From Burkholderia sp. WP9 (lineage in GTDB: Bacteria > Pseudomonadota > Gammaproteobacteria > Burkholderiales > Burkholderiaceae): 64,000 nucleotides of DNA. Each line of letters opens with the position of its first letter. Position 1 is the stretch's first letter. Below the pieces are notes generated by a model. It worked only from the letters and a program-made list of their open reading frames with translations. It did no database searches and was not told the DNA's origin. The DNA lies in contig NZ_FNTG01000001.1 in NCBI RefSeq assembly GCF_900104795.1, positions 682,001 through 746,000 on the forward strand. Reading direction: 5' to 3'. The position numbers and the translations under genes are program-made. This document shows, piece by piece, positions 17,280 through 26,069 of the stretch.

Positions 17280-18803
17280 ATGGGTGGATGGGACTTCTAC
17301 GGCCGCACTGAGCCCCTGGCTGAGCTGCGGCGGATTGTTGAATCGGGGCGGTGGTTTTTCTGCCGAATCGAAGGCCGCCGCCGCATTGGCAAAACGACCC
17401 TTCTTGGCGAGTTGGCCAAGACAGAGGCTGACCTCAGCAACCGGCTGGTGTACATGCAGGTGCCCGACTCTGACGAGCGGGACGTGGCATACACCCTCAG
17501 GCAAAGCCTGAGCGGTTGCGAACACGAGGAAGCTCGAAACCTTGCCACGAGCGTCACGAATTTCCCCACGATGGCGTCTGCCATCGGCAAGCTATGCGCT
17601 GCGGGTTTCATCGTCGTCCTCGACGAGTTCCAATACTTCACCCGCAGCAAACTACACGCCTTCAACTCCTTCCTGCAGGCCGAGGTCGACAAGCTTCGTG
17701 CAGCGCAGTTGAAGCACGGGGGTCTGTTCGTGCTCGGCTCCTTGCAGTCGGAGATGAACGCCCTGCTAGACGATAAGAGCGCGCCGCTTTACGGACGTGT
17801 AACTGCGCAGATTCCCCTTGACCACTGGGACTTCGAAGACCTGCTATCGGTGTTTGCCAGCCAGGGTGTCCAGCGGCCTGAGCAGTGGCTGACGCTGTGG
17901 ACATTCTTCGAGGGTGTGCCGAAGTTCTATCACGACGCGTATGAGCAGGAACTGTTTGGCGTTGCGGCGTCGGAGTTCTCCTCCGAGCTTCTGCGTCGAA
18001 TGTTTATTCGTAGTTCGAGTCCGCTCTCAGAGGAAGCGGACACCTGGTTCCTGCGGGAATTGCGGGGAAAAGCGGTCTCGGTCCTGCATTTTCTTGCAGA
18101 CCATGCAGGCTGTGGCCATGCGGAGATTGTCGCCGCGCTTACGGACGAGGACGAGAAGCATGCCCTCGGAACACACATCTCGCGCCTCGTGGACCGCTAC
18201 AAGATGGTCGACAAGCTCCAGCCCGTATTCTCGGACAGCAAGAGTCGAAACGCACGCTATTACATTGCGGACAACTTCCTTCAGGCGTGGCTGGCAGTTG
18301 CAAAGCCCGCCCGCGAAGAGGCGCGGCTAAAGCCACTTGAGAAAGTGATTGCTCCGGCCATGCGCCGGCTCGAAACGCTTGAAGGCTTTTCTTTCGAGAA
18401 ACTGGTGCGTTCCCTGCACCTTGAGAGTTCCCGGAAAGGCAAGGGCGACTTTGAGCTGTCGGACCTGAAACTCGGCTATTGGAATCGGCCGAGGGATGTC
18501 TCGAAAGCAATCGAAATTGACCTGGTCGCCTATGACGAACCAAACAAGAAGGTCCGGTTCGGGTGCTGCAAGAGGTCGCCCAGTGCACACAACCTCCCCG
18601 TCTTTGAGCGGCACGTCAACGCGTTCCTTCAGACCAACGGGCACAAGCATCTGGCCGGCTGGGAGCGAGAGATGGTGCTGTTCTCCCCTGTATTTTCAGA
18701 GCAAGACCGGGCACATTACCAAGGCAAAGGGTACATGACCCGCGATTTGGTCGACTACGCCAGCATGTTTGGCAACGCGCCTGGCGCGCAGCGCGAGCAA
18801 TAG
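17280..18803 (+). CDS. STAND/archaeal-type AAA ATPase with C-terminal DUF234
   Basis: A 507-residue protein. It opens with the family's FYGRxxxLxxL motif (residues 6-16), Walker A in GRRRIGKTT (32-40) and Walker B in FIVVLDEFQYF (110-120). Helical and winged-helix-like parts follow. The C-terminal DUF234 region (about 405-475) carries EIDLVAYD and GCCKRS, the E-x-D...C-K pattern of a PD-(D/E)XK nuclease-like fold. Such proteins are common in mobile and accessory DNA, and their role is poorly known. The ATG is set by the family start. There is no ribosome binding site because the repeat at 17207-17279 abuts the ATG. Confidence 0.85.
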   Translation: MGGWDFYGRTEPLAELRRIVESGRWFFCRIEGRRRIGKTTLLGELAKTEADLSNRLVYMQVPDSDERDVAYTLRQSLSGCEHEEARNLATSVTNFPTMASAIGKLCAAGFIVVLDEFQYFTRSKLHAFNSFLQAEVDKLRAAQLKHGGLFVLGSLQSEMNALLDDKSAPLYGRVTAQIPLDHWDFEDLLSVFASQGVQRPEQWLTLWTFFEGVPKFYHDAYEQELFGVAASEFSSELLRRMFIRSSSPLSEEADTWFLRELRGKAVSVLHFLADHAGCGHAEIVAALTDEDEKHALGTHISRLVDRYKMVDKLQPVFSDSKSRNARYYIADNFLQAWLAVAKPAREEARLKPLEKVIAPAMRRLETLEGFSFEKLVRSLHLESSRKGKGDFELSDLKLGYWNRPRDVSKAIEIDLVAYDEPNKKVRFGCCKRSPSAHNLPVFERHVNAFLQTNGHKHLAGWEREMVLFSPVFSEQDRAHYQGKGYMTRDLVDYASMFGNAPGAQREQ

Positions 18804-18909
18804 CGCATGGGAGCGGCTCGCCCGCTCCGCACCCTGGCTGCCCGTGTTCGAATAATTGCGTGTAGATAGCGTGCCGCCGGCCCCGCATTGGGGAAAACAT
18901 GACTGAAGC

Positions 18910-18942
18910 CCCATAAGTTTCTCAACTTATGGGTCCGTTTTT
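18910..18942 (+). terminator. Rho-independent terminator after the ATPase gene
   Basis: A 10-bp stem (CCCATAAGTT / AACTTATGGG) with the loop TCTC, followed by TCCGTTTTT. It lies 107 bp after the ATPase stop on the same strand. Confidence 0.75.
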
Positions 18943-18948
18943 CTCAGG

Positions 18949-19410
18949 TTATGCGTCTATCGACAGATACGCTGCGAAGTCGACGTTCGTCTGAGCCAGT
19001 GAGACGAGCGCAAAGGCCGCCGACTTCGCGCGATGAGCGTCGGCATTTTCGCTTGGCGACGTTTCGTCAATCGATTTGAGCAACTTAGCGAGGTCGCGCA
19101 TCGAATTCCGCAGGCGCCAGGCTGGGTACGAAGGCCGCCGCGCGAGAAACAGAAAGCGTTTCCCGGTGTCACGTCCGAGCGCAATAGCTGCGCTTTCGCT
19201 CTGCAGATAGACCTCTTCCAGCGCCGGAATGAGTTCAATGTGGTCGTCGATAAACTGGGTGGTGCGAAGGCTTTGTGGCACTGTGTCCCGCTGGAAAGCA
19301 ACGCACTTCTGAGGTCCATTGCTATCGTCCCGTCCGGGCGCGCCAGCTAATGCGGTATCGGCTAGCAACAGGAGTATTGTCAGCAGTACCCGTCCGATTA
19401 CTGTCGCCAT
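18949..19410 (-). CDS. Exported hypothetical protein, 153 aa
   Basis: The signal peptide (MATVIGRVLLTILLLLADTA, cleavage near ALAGA) indicates a periplasmic product. The mature part is helical (DDHIELIPALEEVYLQSESA; LRNSMRDLAKLLKSID) with no domain I recognise. GGAGAGG lies seven bases before ATG. It is transcribed convergently toward the terminator at 18910-18942. It is likely a real gene of unknown function. Confidence 0.65.
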   Translation of the reverse strand: MATVIGRVLLTILLLLADTALAGAPGRDDSNGPQKCVAFQRDTVPQSLRTTQFIDDHIELIPALEEVYLQSESAAIALGRDTGKRFLFLARRPSYPAWRLRNSMRDLAKLLKSIDETSPSENADAHRAKSAAFALVSLAQTNVDFAAYLSIDA

Positions 19411-19834
19411 ACGCCCTCTCCGGTTTTATCCCGTCAGCTTATTGATGTGGTTCTGTGCTGTTCGTTGCTGCGCACACACTTTGTATGCAGTTCAATGGGT
19501 CTAGAACGAAGCAGTAGTTGCCCGAAAGCAACGCTCCCTGAAACTCTGGTCGGATTGCATTCATGTCTTCGCCATGCTCTTGTTCGTTCATGCCGTTTCC
19601 ATAGTGCGATTTTCATGAAGCGCTCCCGGCCGTCCGGCTCACCGTCGGCTTCATTCATCCGGATAGTTCCCGCGCTAAAGTTTTGTCGTGACCGGTCGAT
19701 AATATGCGTATTGGGGGATTTCGTCGTGGCTCGAAAGTTGCCGCTATTTGCGGTAAGACCGGCTCATCCAGGATGGCTGGCTAAATGGTTGCTCCGGGTC
19801 AATCTGCTGTTGTGATACCAAGCGTGGGAAAAAC
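19411..19834. other. Intergenic region
   Basis: A frame at 19447-19815 (+) is Cys/Ser/Arg-rich without family features and is not called. The 3' part probably holds the promoter of the PYP-like and diguanylate cyclase pair. Confidence 0.45.
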
Positions 19835-20206
19835 GTGAATAATGAATTTGAAGCGGTGCGGATAACAGAACTGGCGGAATCGGATGCCGAACGTCTGGAT
19901 GAAGTGCCTTTTGGCGTTATCGGATTTACGTCGGATGCAACTGTCACGGTATATAACGCCACCGAATCGAGGAACGCCGGATTGAGGCCGCAGCGGGTGT
20001 TGGGGAAACATTTCTTCGGAGAGGTTGCGCCATGCATGAACAACTTCATGGTTGCGCAGCGCTTTGATGACGAAGACGTGCTCGATGACATCATTCCCTA
20101 CGTCCTGACCTTGCGCATGCGCCCGACGCCGGTGCGGCTCAGACTGCTGAAGGCGCCGAGGTGCGCGACCCGCTTTGTGCTGATTGAGCGGAAGGCGACG
20201 AATTGA
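19835..20206 (+). CDS. Photoactive yellow protein (PYP)-like PAS sensor
   Basis: A 123-residue single PAS domain, about the length of PYP (125). It aligns without gaps through the chromophore site: PFGVIGF, then YNATE (Tyr40 and Glu44, matching Tyr42 and Glu46 of PYP), and HFFGEVAPC with Cys67, matching the p-coumaroyl-binding Cys69. Thr50 is replaced by Ala48 and Arg52 by Leu50, which in PYP tune colour and gate solvent. It is therefore a candidate blue-light sensor if the cell makes the chromophore; the ligase and ammonia-lyase genes are not in the window. Its stop overlaps the start of the diguanylate cyclase by 4 bp, so the two are probably co-translated. Confidence 0.85.
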   Translation: MNNEFEAVRITELAESDAERLDEVPFGVIGFTSDATVTVYNATESRNAGLRPQRVLGKHFFGEVAPCMNNFMVAQRFDDEDVLDDIIPYVLTLRMRPTPVRLRLLKAPRCATRFVLIERKATN

Positions 20207-21543
20207 GGGCGCCGGACACAGACACTAACGACCTCGAGTCTGAGTACGAGGCGTTACTCTCGTTCATGTATCTGTCCCCGGTCGGGATTGTCCGCAGCGA
20301 CAAATCAGGCCTCGTTGACATGATGAACCCTCTTGCCGCGCAGCTTCTGATGCCTCTGGTAAAAGGCGATGGTGTCGAGAATATTTTCGACAGCCTTGCG
20401 TCGGTCGCCCCAGAGCTTCGCAACCTGGTGGCCAGTTTTGAGGCCGAGCGGGGGGCTGTGTGTGAAAACCATCGGGTGTTTGTGACGCCAGCCAGGGATG
20501 GTGCTGTAGTCCTGGCATGTTCCATCATCAAGGTGGGCGCGAATCTGCTGATGACGGTTCTGACGGACATTTCCCGGCAGGTCGCCGCTGAGCGTCGGGC
20601 GCGTCAGACCGAGGCGTGGCTCGCTGGAATTTACACGAGTGTCAACGATTTCGCGTTCTTCACGCTTGACGCTCAGGGCTGCATCGAAAGCTGGAATCCA
20701 TCGGTTGAACAGTTGACAGGCTTTGCCGAGGCGGATGTCGTCGGCAGCGCGCTCTCGCGTTTTTACGCCCGCGACGAAATTGATTCGCACCGTTCACCCG
20801 AGCACATCGCGCTAACGCGCGACGAGGGTTGGCATGTCGAGGAGTGCTGGTGCGAAACCAGGACCGGCCGGCGCTACTGGGGGCAAATTCTCGTCGCTGT
20901 GCTGCGTGAGGAGGAAGGTGATATCTCAGGGTATTCGGTGGTCCTGAGGGACGTCACGGAGCGCAAGGTAACCAGCGATAACCTCGCGCGTCTGCTTACG
21001 ACCGACCATCTGACCGGCGTATCAAGCCGCGCTCACTTCTTCGAAATTGCGGGGTCAGAAGTTGCTCGCGCCCAAAGGCACAATCGGCCACTGTCGGTTG
21101 TCATGCTGGACGCGGATTTCTTCAAGCGTATAAACGATACGGCCGGGCATCAGGCGGGGGACGAGGTTTTGAAACGGATTGCTTGCGAAGCGAAGGGGCT
21201 GGTACGGACGTCCGACACGGTCGCGAGGCTTGGCGGTGAGGAATTCATTCTGATGCTGCCGTCTACTACCACCAGCGAGGCAATAGCGGTCGCCGAGCGA
21301 CTGCGCGTTGCCGTCGAGTGCGCACGTATTGACACAGCAGTCGGACAACTGAAGGCGACAGTTAGTCTTGGCGTCGCAAGTCTAAGTCGTGCAAACGCGA
21401 CGCTCGAGGGCTTGTTGGCTGCCGTTGACCGCGCCCTCTATGACGCGAAGAGGGCTGGGCGAAACTGCGTCCGTGGCGGGTTTGCGGAGCCAACGGACGT
21501 AGCCTGTTCCACCTGCGAAGAAGGTAGTGCAGGTCAAAAGTGA
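20203..21543 (+). CDS. PAS-PAS-GGDEF diguanylate cyclase
   Basis: A 446-residue soluble protein that makes c-di-GMP from GTP. It has a PAS-like segment (about 15-125, starting LLSFMYLSPVGIVRSD), a second PAS with its C-terminal cap ending DVTERK (about 145-255), and a GGDEF domain (about 265-430). The active motif is GGEEF. An RTSD I-site lies exactly five residues before it, so product inhibition is expected. The start is TTG, overlapping the PYP-like gene's stop (TTGA), which argues for coupled translation and for the PYP-like protein as its input. The EAL gene follows 67 bp later. There is no membrane segment. Confidence 0.9.
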   Translation: MRAPDTDTNDLESEYEALLSFMYLSPVGIVRSDKSGLVDMMNPLAAQLLMPLVKGDGVENIFDSLASVAPELRNLVASFEAERGAVCENHRVFVTPARDGAVVLACSIIKVGANLLMTVLTDISRQVAAERRARQTEAWLAGIYTSVNDFAFFTLDAQGCIESWNPSVEQLTGFAEADVVGSALSRFYARDEIDSHRSPEHIALTRDEGWHVEECWCETRTGRRYWGQILVAVLREEEGDISGYSVVLRDVTERKVTSDNLARLLTTDHLTGVSSRAHFFEIAGSEVARAQRHNRPLSVVMLDADFFKRINDTAGHQAGDEVLKRIACEAKGLVRTSDTVARLGGEEFILMLPSTTTSEAIAVAERLRVAVECARIDTAVGQLKATVSLGVASLSRANATLEGLLAAVDRALYDAKRAGRNCVRGGFAEPTDVACSTCEEGSAGQK

Positions 21544-21610
21544 CCGCTGCCCGGCGACGGGGCCAACGGTCGCAATCCTAACCAGCAATCATTGGCGGCG
21601 TTAGACAGAG

Positions 21611-22402
21611 ATGGATTCGTTGAAGATTCATAGCCGCGACGGGAGTAACGGACAATCGCAAAAATGTTCCGGGTGCAGGCACGCAACGCCATTGCCTGTC
21701 GAGATTGATTTCGCGTTTCAGCCCATCGTCGATGTGAGCGCCAAGGCCGTGTTTGCATGCGAGGCGCTCGTGCGTGGTGCGCACGGGGAATCCGCGCATT
21801 CGGTGCTGTCACAAATCGATGACGCGAAGAAGTATCAGTTCGACCAGCATTGCCGACAGGTTGCTGTTGCCAGGGCCGCCGCGCTAGGTCTTGACGCGTT
21901 TCTCTCCATCAATTTCATGCCCAACGTAGTCTATAGGCCGGAGGTGTGCATAAGGAGCACCCTGGACGCTGCGCAGAAGCATGGCTTCCCGATTGAAAAA
22001 ATCATATTCGGGACGGTTGAGGGCGAACACTTGGCCGACCGCTCTCATCTCGTCGAGATTTTCAGGGCATACAAGAAATTTGGTTTCCTGACAGCAATTG
22101 ATGATTTCGGAGCCGGTTACTCGGGACTCGCGCTCCTCGTGGATTTCCAGCCCGACATTATCAAGCTCGACATGGAACTCCTCCGCGGCATCGACAATGA
22201 CTCGGTGCGTCAGCGCATCGTACGAGGCGTGATATCAATATGTGACGACCTCGGCATCCGCGTGGTCGCGGAGGGCGTTGAAACCAAAGGGGAGCGTGAC
22301 TTCTTTGTTGCACATGGCGTCAGCCTGATGCAAGGCTACTTCTTCGCGAAACCCGGTTTCAAATCGATTCCGGAAATCGATACGGCCGCGTATTTTCCGT
22401 AA
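21611..22402 (+). CDS. Stand-alone EAL-domain protein with a changed metal-ligand Glu
   Basis: A 263-residue protein of the YcgF-like stand-alone EAL group. Motifs present: EALVRG, SINFMPN, AIDDFGAGYS, IIKLD, VAEGVET and LMQGYFFAKP, so most c-di-GMP and metal ligands are kept. The motif that should read FExTE is FGTVEGE: the first Glu, a metal ligand in active EAL proteins such as RocR, is Gly (GGG codon, one base from GAG). It may therefore be a binder rather than a hydrolase. The short N-terminus has a CSGC pair, as in some family members. It is on the same strand as the cyclase and probably in one operon. Confidence 0.88.
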   Translation: MDSLKIHSRDGSNGQSQKCSGCRHATPLPVEIDFAFQPIVDVSAKAVFACEALVRGAHGESAHSVLSQIDDAKKYQFDQHCRQVAVARAAALGLDAFLSINFMPNVVYRPEVCIRSTLDAAQKHGFPIEKIIFGTVEGEHLADRSHLVEIFRAYKKFGFLTAIDDFGAGYSGLALLVDFQPDIIKLDMELLRGIDNDSVRQRIVRGVISICDDLGIRVVAEGVETKGERDFFVAHGVSLMQGYFFAKPGFKSIPEIDTAAYFP

Positions 22403-22531
22403 CGGTAAATATGGTCACGTAGCCGCTGGCGTAAAAAGGCCCTGACGCGGCTTCCTGGTGCGGCGAGCACCCTTGCCGAGCGCGTCTCCTGCGGTTGAGC
22501 GGTGCCGTGCAGAAGGTTGGCGCGGAACTGT

Positions 22532-23227
22532 TCAAGCTTCGCTTAGGTGCGACATCAAGCTTAATGCGGAGCGGGTTACGCCGAAGAATTTTGTGACGAC
22601 AGCAACATCATTTCTGAGGGCGAGCAATTCGTTGGCGGCAGCGCGCGCACGTCGGACCGATGCGAAACCCGCGAAGAACATTCTGACCACGAGCGGGTCA
22701 AAATGTGTGCCGCTATCGGCAGCAATGATTGCATTGGCGTCATCGTCGGTCATCTTCGTGCGGTATACCCTCGGCTCCGTCATCGCATCGAAGGCATCTG
22801 CGACAGCCACGATTCGGGCGGCCAGAGGTATGCTCGGGCCTGCCAGGCCGAGCGGATATCCGCCGCCATCGAATCGCTCATGGTGGTGGCGCGCCACCTG
22901 CGAGGCAAGCTGAATGAGCGGGTCCGAACTGCCTGCAAGAAGGTCCGCGCCGATGGCCGAATGGCGCTCCATGATGCTCCGCTCCTCGCCGTTTAACTTT
23001 CCGGGCTTCAGCAATACTTCGTCCGGGATGCCAAGCTTTCCGATGTCATGCACGGGCGTAACCAGGCGTATGCGTTTCCGTTCGAGGGCATCCAGGCCCA
23101 CCAAATCCGCCAGGCAGTCTGCGATGAAGGCGGTTCGAATAAGATGGCCGGCAGCTTGGGGATAGCGCGCGCAGCCGGCGAGAGTCAAGCTTGCTAGAGT
23201 TACCACGACGGGGTATTTCACATTCAC
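22532..23227 (-). CDS. HD-GYP-domain c-di-GMP phosphodiesterase, N-terminally truncated
   Basis: The HD-GYP core is complete: GHLIRTA helix, HDIGKLGIPD, LKPGKLNGEE, ERHSAIGADLL, RHHHERFDGGGYPLGL, ADAFDAMT and GTHFDP, so hydrolysis of c-di-GMP is possible. Upstream of the core there are only about 20 residues. These (VVVTLASLTLAGC) look like the eroded end of the usual helix before the domain and happen to form a lipobox-like LAGC, which would be odd for a cytoplasmic enzyme. No receiver or sensor domain remains, the start is GTG and no ribosome binding site is visible. It may be a 5'-truncated gene. It is convergent to the EAL gene. Confidence 0.75.
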   Translation of the reverse strand: MNVKYPVVVTLASLTLAGCARYPQAAGHLIRTAFIADCLADLVGLDALERKRIRLVTPVHDIGKLGIPDEVLLKPGKLNGEERSIMERHSAIGADLLAGSSDPLIQLASQVARHHHERFDGGGYPLGLAGPSIPLAARIVAVADAFDAMTEPRVYRTKMTDDDANAIIAADSGTHFDPLVVRMFFAGFASVRRARAAANELLALRNDVAVVTKFFGVTRSALSLMSHLSEA

Positions 23228-23562
23228 GACTGAACTTTAATTCGACAGGCGTTGGCGACAATCATCAAACCGGACTGGCAATTCAGCGAGACTTTGCCCT
23301 TCATGTTCTGAAGACCTGAGCGCAGGGCGCGGCTAAAGGGTGGTGTTCCTGCTGGGTGCGCTGAAGGGCGGCCTGTAGTCGCCGACGGAAGATTCTATTG
23401 GCCGGGTTTTACGCCTTTGTTGGTGCGGTTCCAGAAAAAGGCGAGCGTTAATTCTGGACAATCCTGAAAATTCTTTGGAATGTATTTTATCGCCGAATGC
23501 GCTTCGATGCAGCGGCCTCGAAGTGAAGGCGTTTTTGTTGGCGACGCTGGAGTCTTCTATCG
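23228..23562. other. Intergenic region
   Basis: No gene seen. It lies between the truncated HD-GYP gene and the kinase remnant and is probably eroded sequence. Confidence 0.4.
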
Positions 23563-23805
23563 ACCCGCTGACTTACCCTACCGAAAGCTGCGAAGTTCGC
23601 GCTTGACGGCTCTGTTGTCAAGGTACTGGTCAGTAGCGGCGGTGGTTTGTTGACGGTCGCTGTCACCGACGAGGGGCCGGATGCCGATGCGCAAGAGGCG
23701 ACGCTCATCTTTGAGATGCTCGCGCAGGGAAAGGGGAACGCTTCGTCGGGCGGTCTGGGAATCGGCCTATCGCTGGTGAGGCAAATCGCTAAGGTCATGG
23801 GAAAG
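23563..23805 (+). pseudogene. Histidine-kinase ATPase-domain fragment
   Basis: The frame reads AAKFALDGSVVKVLVSSGGG, VAVTDEGPDADAQEATLIFE, MLAQG and then GGLGIGLSLVRQIAKVMG, which is the end of the N box, a degenerate G1 box, the F box and the G2 box of a HATPase_c domain. It starts after an in-frame stop and ends abruptly at about 23805, where an IS3-type transposase fragment begins in the opposite orientation. Confidence 0.7.
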
Positions 23806-24030
23806 ATGTGCGCCGATGATGGCCGCGAGTTCTACCCGGCCTTCGTCTGTGGCGAGATAGGCGATATCGCCTGTCCAGACCTGGGTCGGTGCGGTTGCAG
23901 TGGCGGTGCGCTCGAGCACATCGCCCAGCTCGGCGTGTTGCGCTCGCCTGTGTCGCTTGCCCGTCTCTACTGTCGTCGGGGCTCGGCCGAATGGCTGACA
24001 CAGTCGCGACGCGGCCGTGCCGGCCGTGTC
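23806..24030 (-). pseudogene. IS3-family transposase (orfB) fragment
   Basis: On the minus strand one frame reads APTQVWTGDIAYLATDEGRV then ELAAII, the start of the rve integrase domain of IS3-type transposases, where QVWxxDITYIATxEGWLYLA is usual; the first catalytic Asp is present. The part before it (TGKRHRRAQHAEL) matches the linker of the same proteins. The homology ends at the junction with the kinase fragment. The rest of the element is absent. Confidence 0.65.
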
Positions 24031-24236
24031 GACGTCGCTCCGTGTCGCGGCGTGGGACTTCCTCTTCCCGCTCGAAGCTCATCCCTCCGCAGCAAGTTTC
24101 GACAGGAATTCAAGATTCTGAAGGACTAATCGTCCGCGGCCGACTCGAATCAACACATGCGCAGAGTCACGCCGCTACTGCGACGCGCAGGCTGTTCCGC
24201 GCATGCGGACCCGCGCCGGTTCCGCCCGGGCGCACC

Positions 24237-25547
24237 TCAGGCCCGCACCTGCCCCGGCGCATCACCAAGGATGCGTAGCTTCTCGTCGATGTCTGCGAGG
24301 GGCTGACCGGACGCTCGAACTTCTGCCACAAGCCTGTGGCCAGCCGACCGGCAGTTCGTGAGCGTTTCGTGCAGTTGCGGATTCGCCTGAAGGATGCTCA
24401 CGGCTTTTTCAAGTTCGTCAGGTCGCTCGCTCAGCATGGAAGCGACAACTTCTTCGGGAGGTATCTGCGAGGCGTGGCTCAATAGCTGGGTCATCCAGTC
24501 GGACGCGTACATCGCTACATGTCGCTCACCACGAAGCGCTTCCGCCTGTTCCAGAGCAGCAAGGCTCGGCCGGTTCTTCTGAACGGCGGAGCGCCACACC
24601 GCCATGACGTCGCCACGAAGTTCGGCAATTGCGCTGGCGAGCGCCGCATTCTGGCCGCCCGCGAGAATGCGACGGTCCTCCAGCTTGTCCAGGCGCTCCC
24701 GAAGGTTGCTGAGAAACGGATGCCAGTTGGAGGGGCGTTCGCCTTGACTCAAGAACTCACGGGCAACCTGGGCCAGCTCCTCGTGGATGTCCGCCAGTGC
24801 CCGGTTATCAGCAATACGGGCTTCGTACACATCGCCGGAAGTGACCATCCGACGGTGCAGCGGAAACAGAGGATTGTTGTAGCGGCGTTGCAGATGCCGT
24901 TCGACCGCGCCGGGCTGAGCGCTCCATTTCCAGTTTCGCAGGGACAGCGCGTCGAAAGCAACCGCCTCAATCATGGGTCTGAAGACCGCAAGCGCCTGCT
25001 CTGTGGCGTAGCGGAGACAGTCCGCAAGTTTGAAGTCATTGCCCTCGAGGTCGGCACTGCCTTGCCCAGAATAGGGAGACCCCGGTGCCTGCCTTAGGAG
25101 GCCCGTCGCCAGAAAAAACTCCATCGGCAGGTCGACCGACTGGCCGTCCTGTTTGACGCTCCGCTGCCCGACCGGCGTAGCCTCGAACGAGTGTACGAGA
25201 CGATTCTCCAGTTCAAGGAGGTCGTTGAGGACGTCCCCCGTTGACGCTTTCGCCTCGTCTGCAAGCAGGCAGAACGAGTCGCGCGCCATTTCCGCAGCGA
25301 TAACGCCATGCTTTTCTGCGAAGAGCCAAAACCAGATTGCAAGCTGATAGCCTTTTGCGCCACTTTGTGCAGTGGTAGCAACGGCCGGGGCGAATACAAT
25401 GCCGGGCGCCTGCCAGGTCGAAAACGGCGGGGCGTCGGCGCGCATGAGCATGCCTGACAGAAGACGCAGTGCTTCGTGCGTGTCGGTCGGCCAAGGTGAC
25501 GCCGCGGCAGCGGGGCGCTTCTCTATCTTCCAGAACTTCCAGGCCAC
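24237..25547 (-). CDS. Hypothetical helical protein, 436 aa
   Basis: I do not recognise a domain. The GTG at 25547 is preceded by GGTGAGG at five bases and gives the start VAWKFWKIEK; the frame is open a further 360 bp upstream but without protein character. The protein is mostly helical, with Trp-rich segments (YQLAIWFWLFAEKHG) that are amphipathic rather than membrane-spanning. The C-terminal third (LEKAVSILQANPQLHETLTN and the following helix) resembles a four-helix or coiled-coil arrangement. No signal peptide. It is alone on the minus strand. The long length with consistent codon use makes it a real gene. Confidence 0.7.
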   Translation of the reverse strand: MAWKFWKIEKRPAAAASPWPTDTHEALRLLSGMLMRADAPPFSTWQAPGIVFAPAVATTAQSGAKGYQLAIWFWLFAEKHGVIAAEMARDSFCLLADEAKASTGDVLNDLLELENRLVHSFEATPVGQRSVKQDGQSVDLPMEFFLATGLLRQAPGSPYSGQGSADLEGNDFKLADCLRYATEQALAVFRPMIEAVAFDALSLRNWKWSAQPGAVERHLQRRYNNPLFPLHRRMVTSGDVYEARIADNRALADIHEELAQVAREFLSQGERPSNWHPFLSNLRERLDKLEDRRILAGGQNAALASAIAELRGDVMAVWRSAVQKNRPSLAALEQAEALRGERHVAMYASDWMTQLLSHASQIPPEEVVASMLSERPDELEKAVSILQANPQLHETLTNCRSAGHRLVAEVRASGQPLADIDEKLRILGDAPGQVRA

Positions 25548-25733
25548 AGTATCCTCACCATTGTAAGGTCGCGACGGTATCGGAAATCCGCGCGGCGCCA
25601 CGTGGCACCCATTCGCCGCGGCACGGAAAGCGCAGCGCAGGGAGCATATTTGCACACTCCAAAGAGGGCGTAAACCGTCTTTCGACGCAGCGTCACTGTG
25701 ACGGCAGCGAAATGCTGAGCCTGCATCTTTAGG

Positions 25734-26069
25734 GTGACCGTGGCGCGCAAATCCGGTAAGCGAACAACCGCTATCGAATCTCGCCGGCATCCGCTCAAAA
25801 TCACCGGATTGAACGAGCACTATCCACGTGCGTGCGAACCATGTCCGCCTGAGCCAGGTGTTGGGCAACCTACTTTCAAACGCGGCGAAATATACACTTG
25901 TCCGTGGCACATTGAACTGAACGTAAGCGCTGGGTCAAACGGCCCGAGCGACGATTCATCGGGGTTGATTGTTATTGGAGGCAAAGATAGTGGCATGAGC
26001 ATCGACAGTGAGGTGTCGCCAGGCGTATTCGATTTATTCGAGCAGTCCGCCTGGCAACGCGCGTTCTGA
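25734..26069 (+). CDS. Possible hypothetical protein, 111 aa
   Basis: A GTG-started frame (MTVARKSGKRTTAIESRRHP) with a mixed sequence, including CEPCPPEPGVGQPTFKRGEI followed by YTCPWH, and a Gly/Asp-rich end. The two Cys pairs could bind a metal, but the spacing is not a known motif. No ribosome binding site is clear. It faces away from the 24237-25547 gene. I keep it as a weak call. Confidence 0.35.
   Translation: MTVARKSGKRTTAIESRRHPLKITGLNEHYPRACEPCPPEPGVGQPTFKRGEIYTCPWHIELNVSAGSNGPSDDSSGLIVIGGKDSGMSIDSEVSPGVFDLFEQSAWQRAF

Noticed and set aside
22532..23227. Calling the HD-GYP protein a lipoprotein
   Set aside because: The LAGC stretch is better explained as the eroded helix before the HD-GYP core, and the substrate is cytoplasmic.
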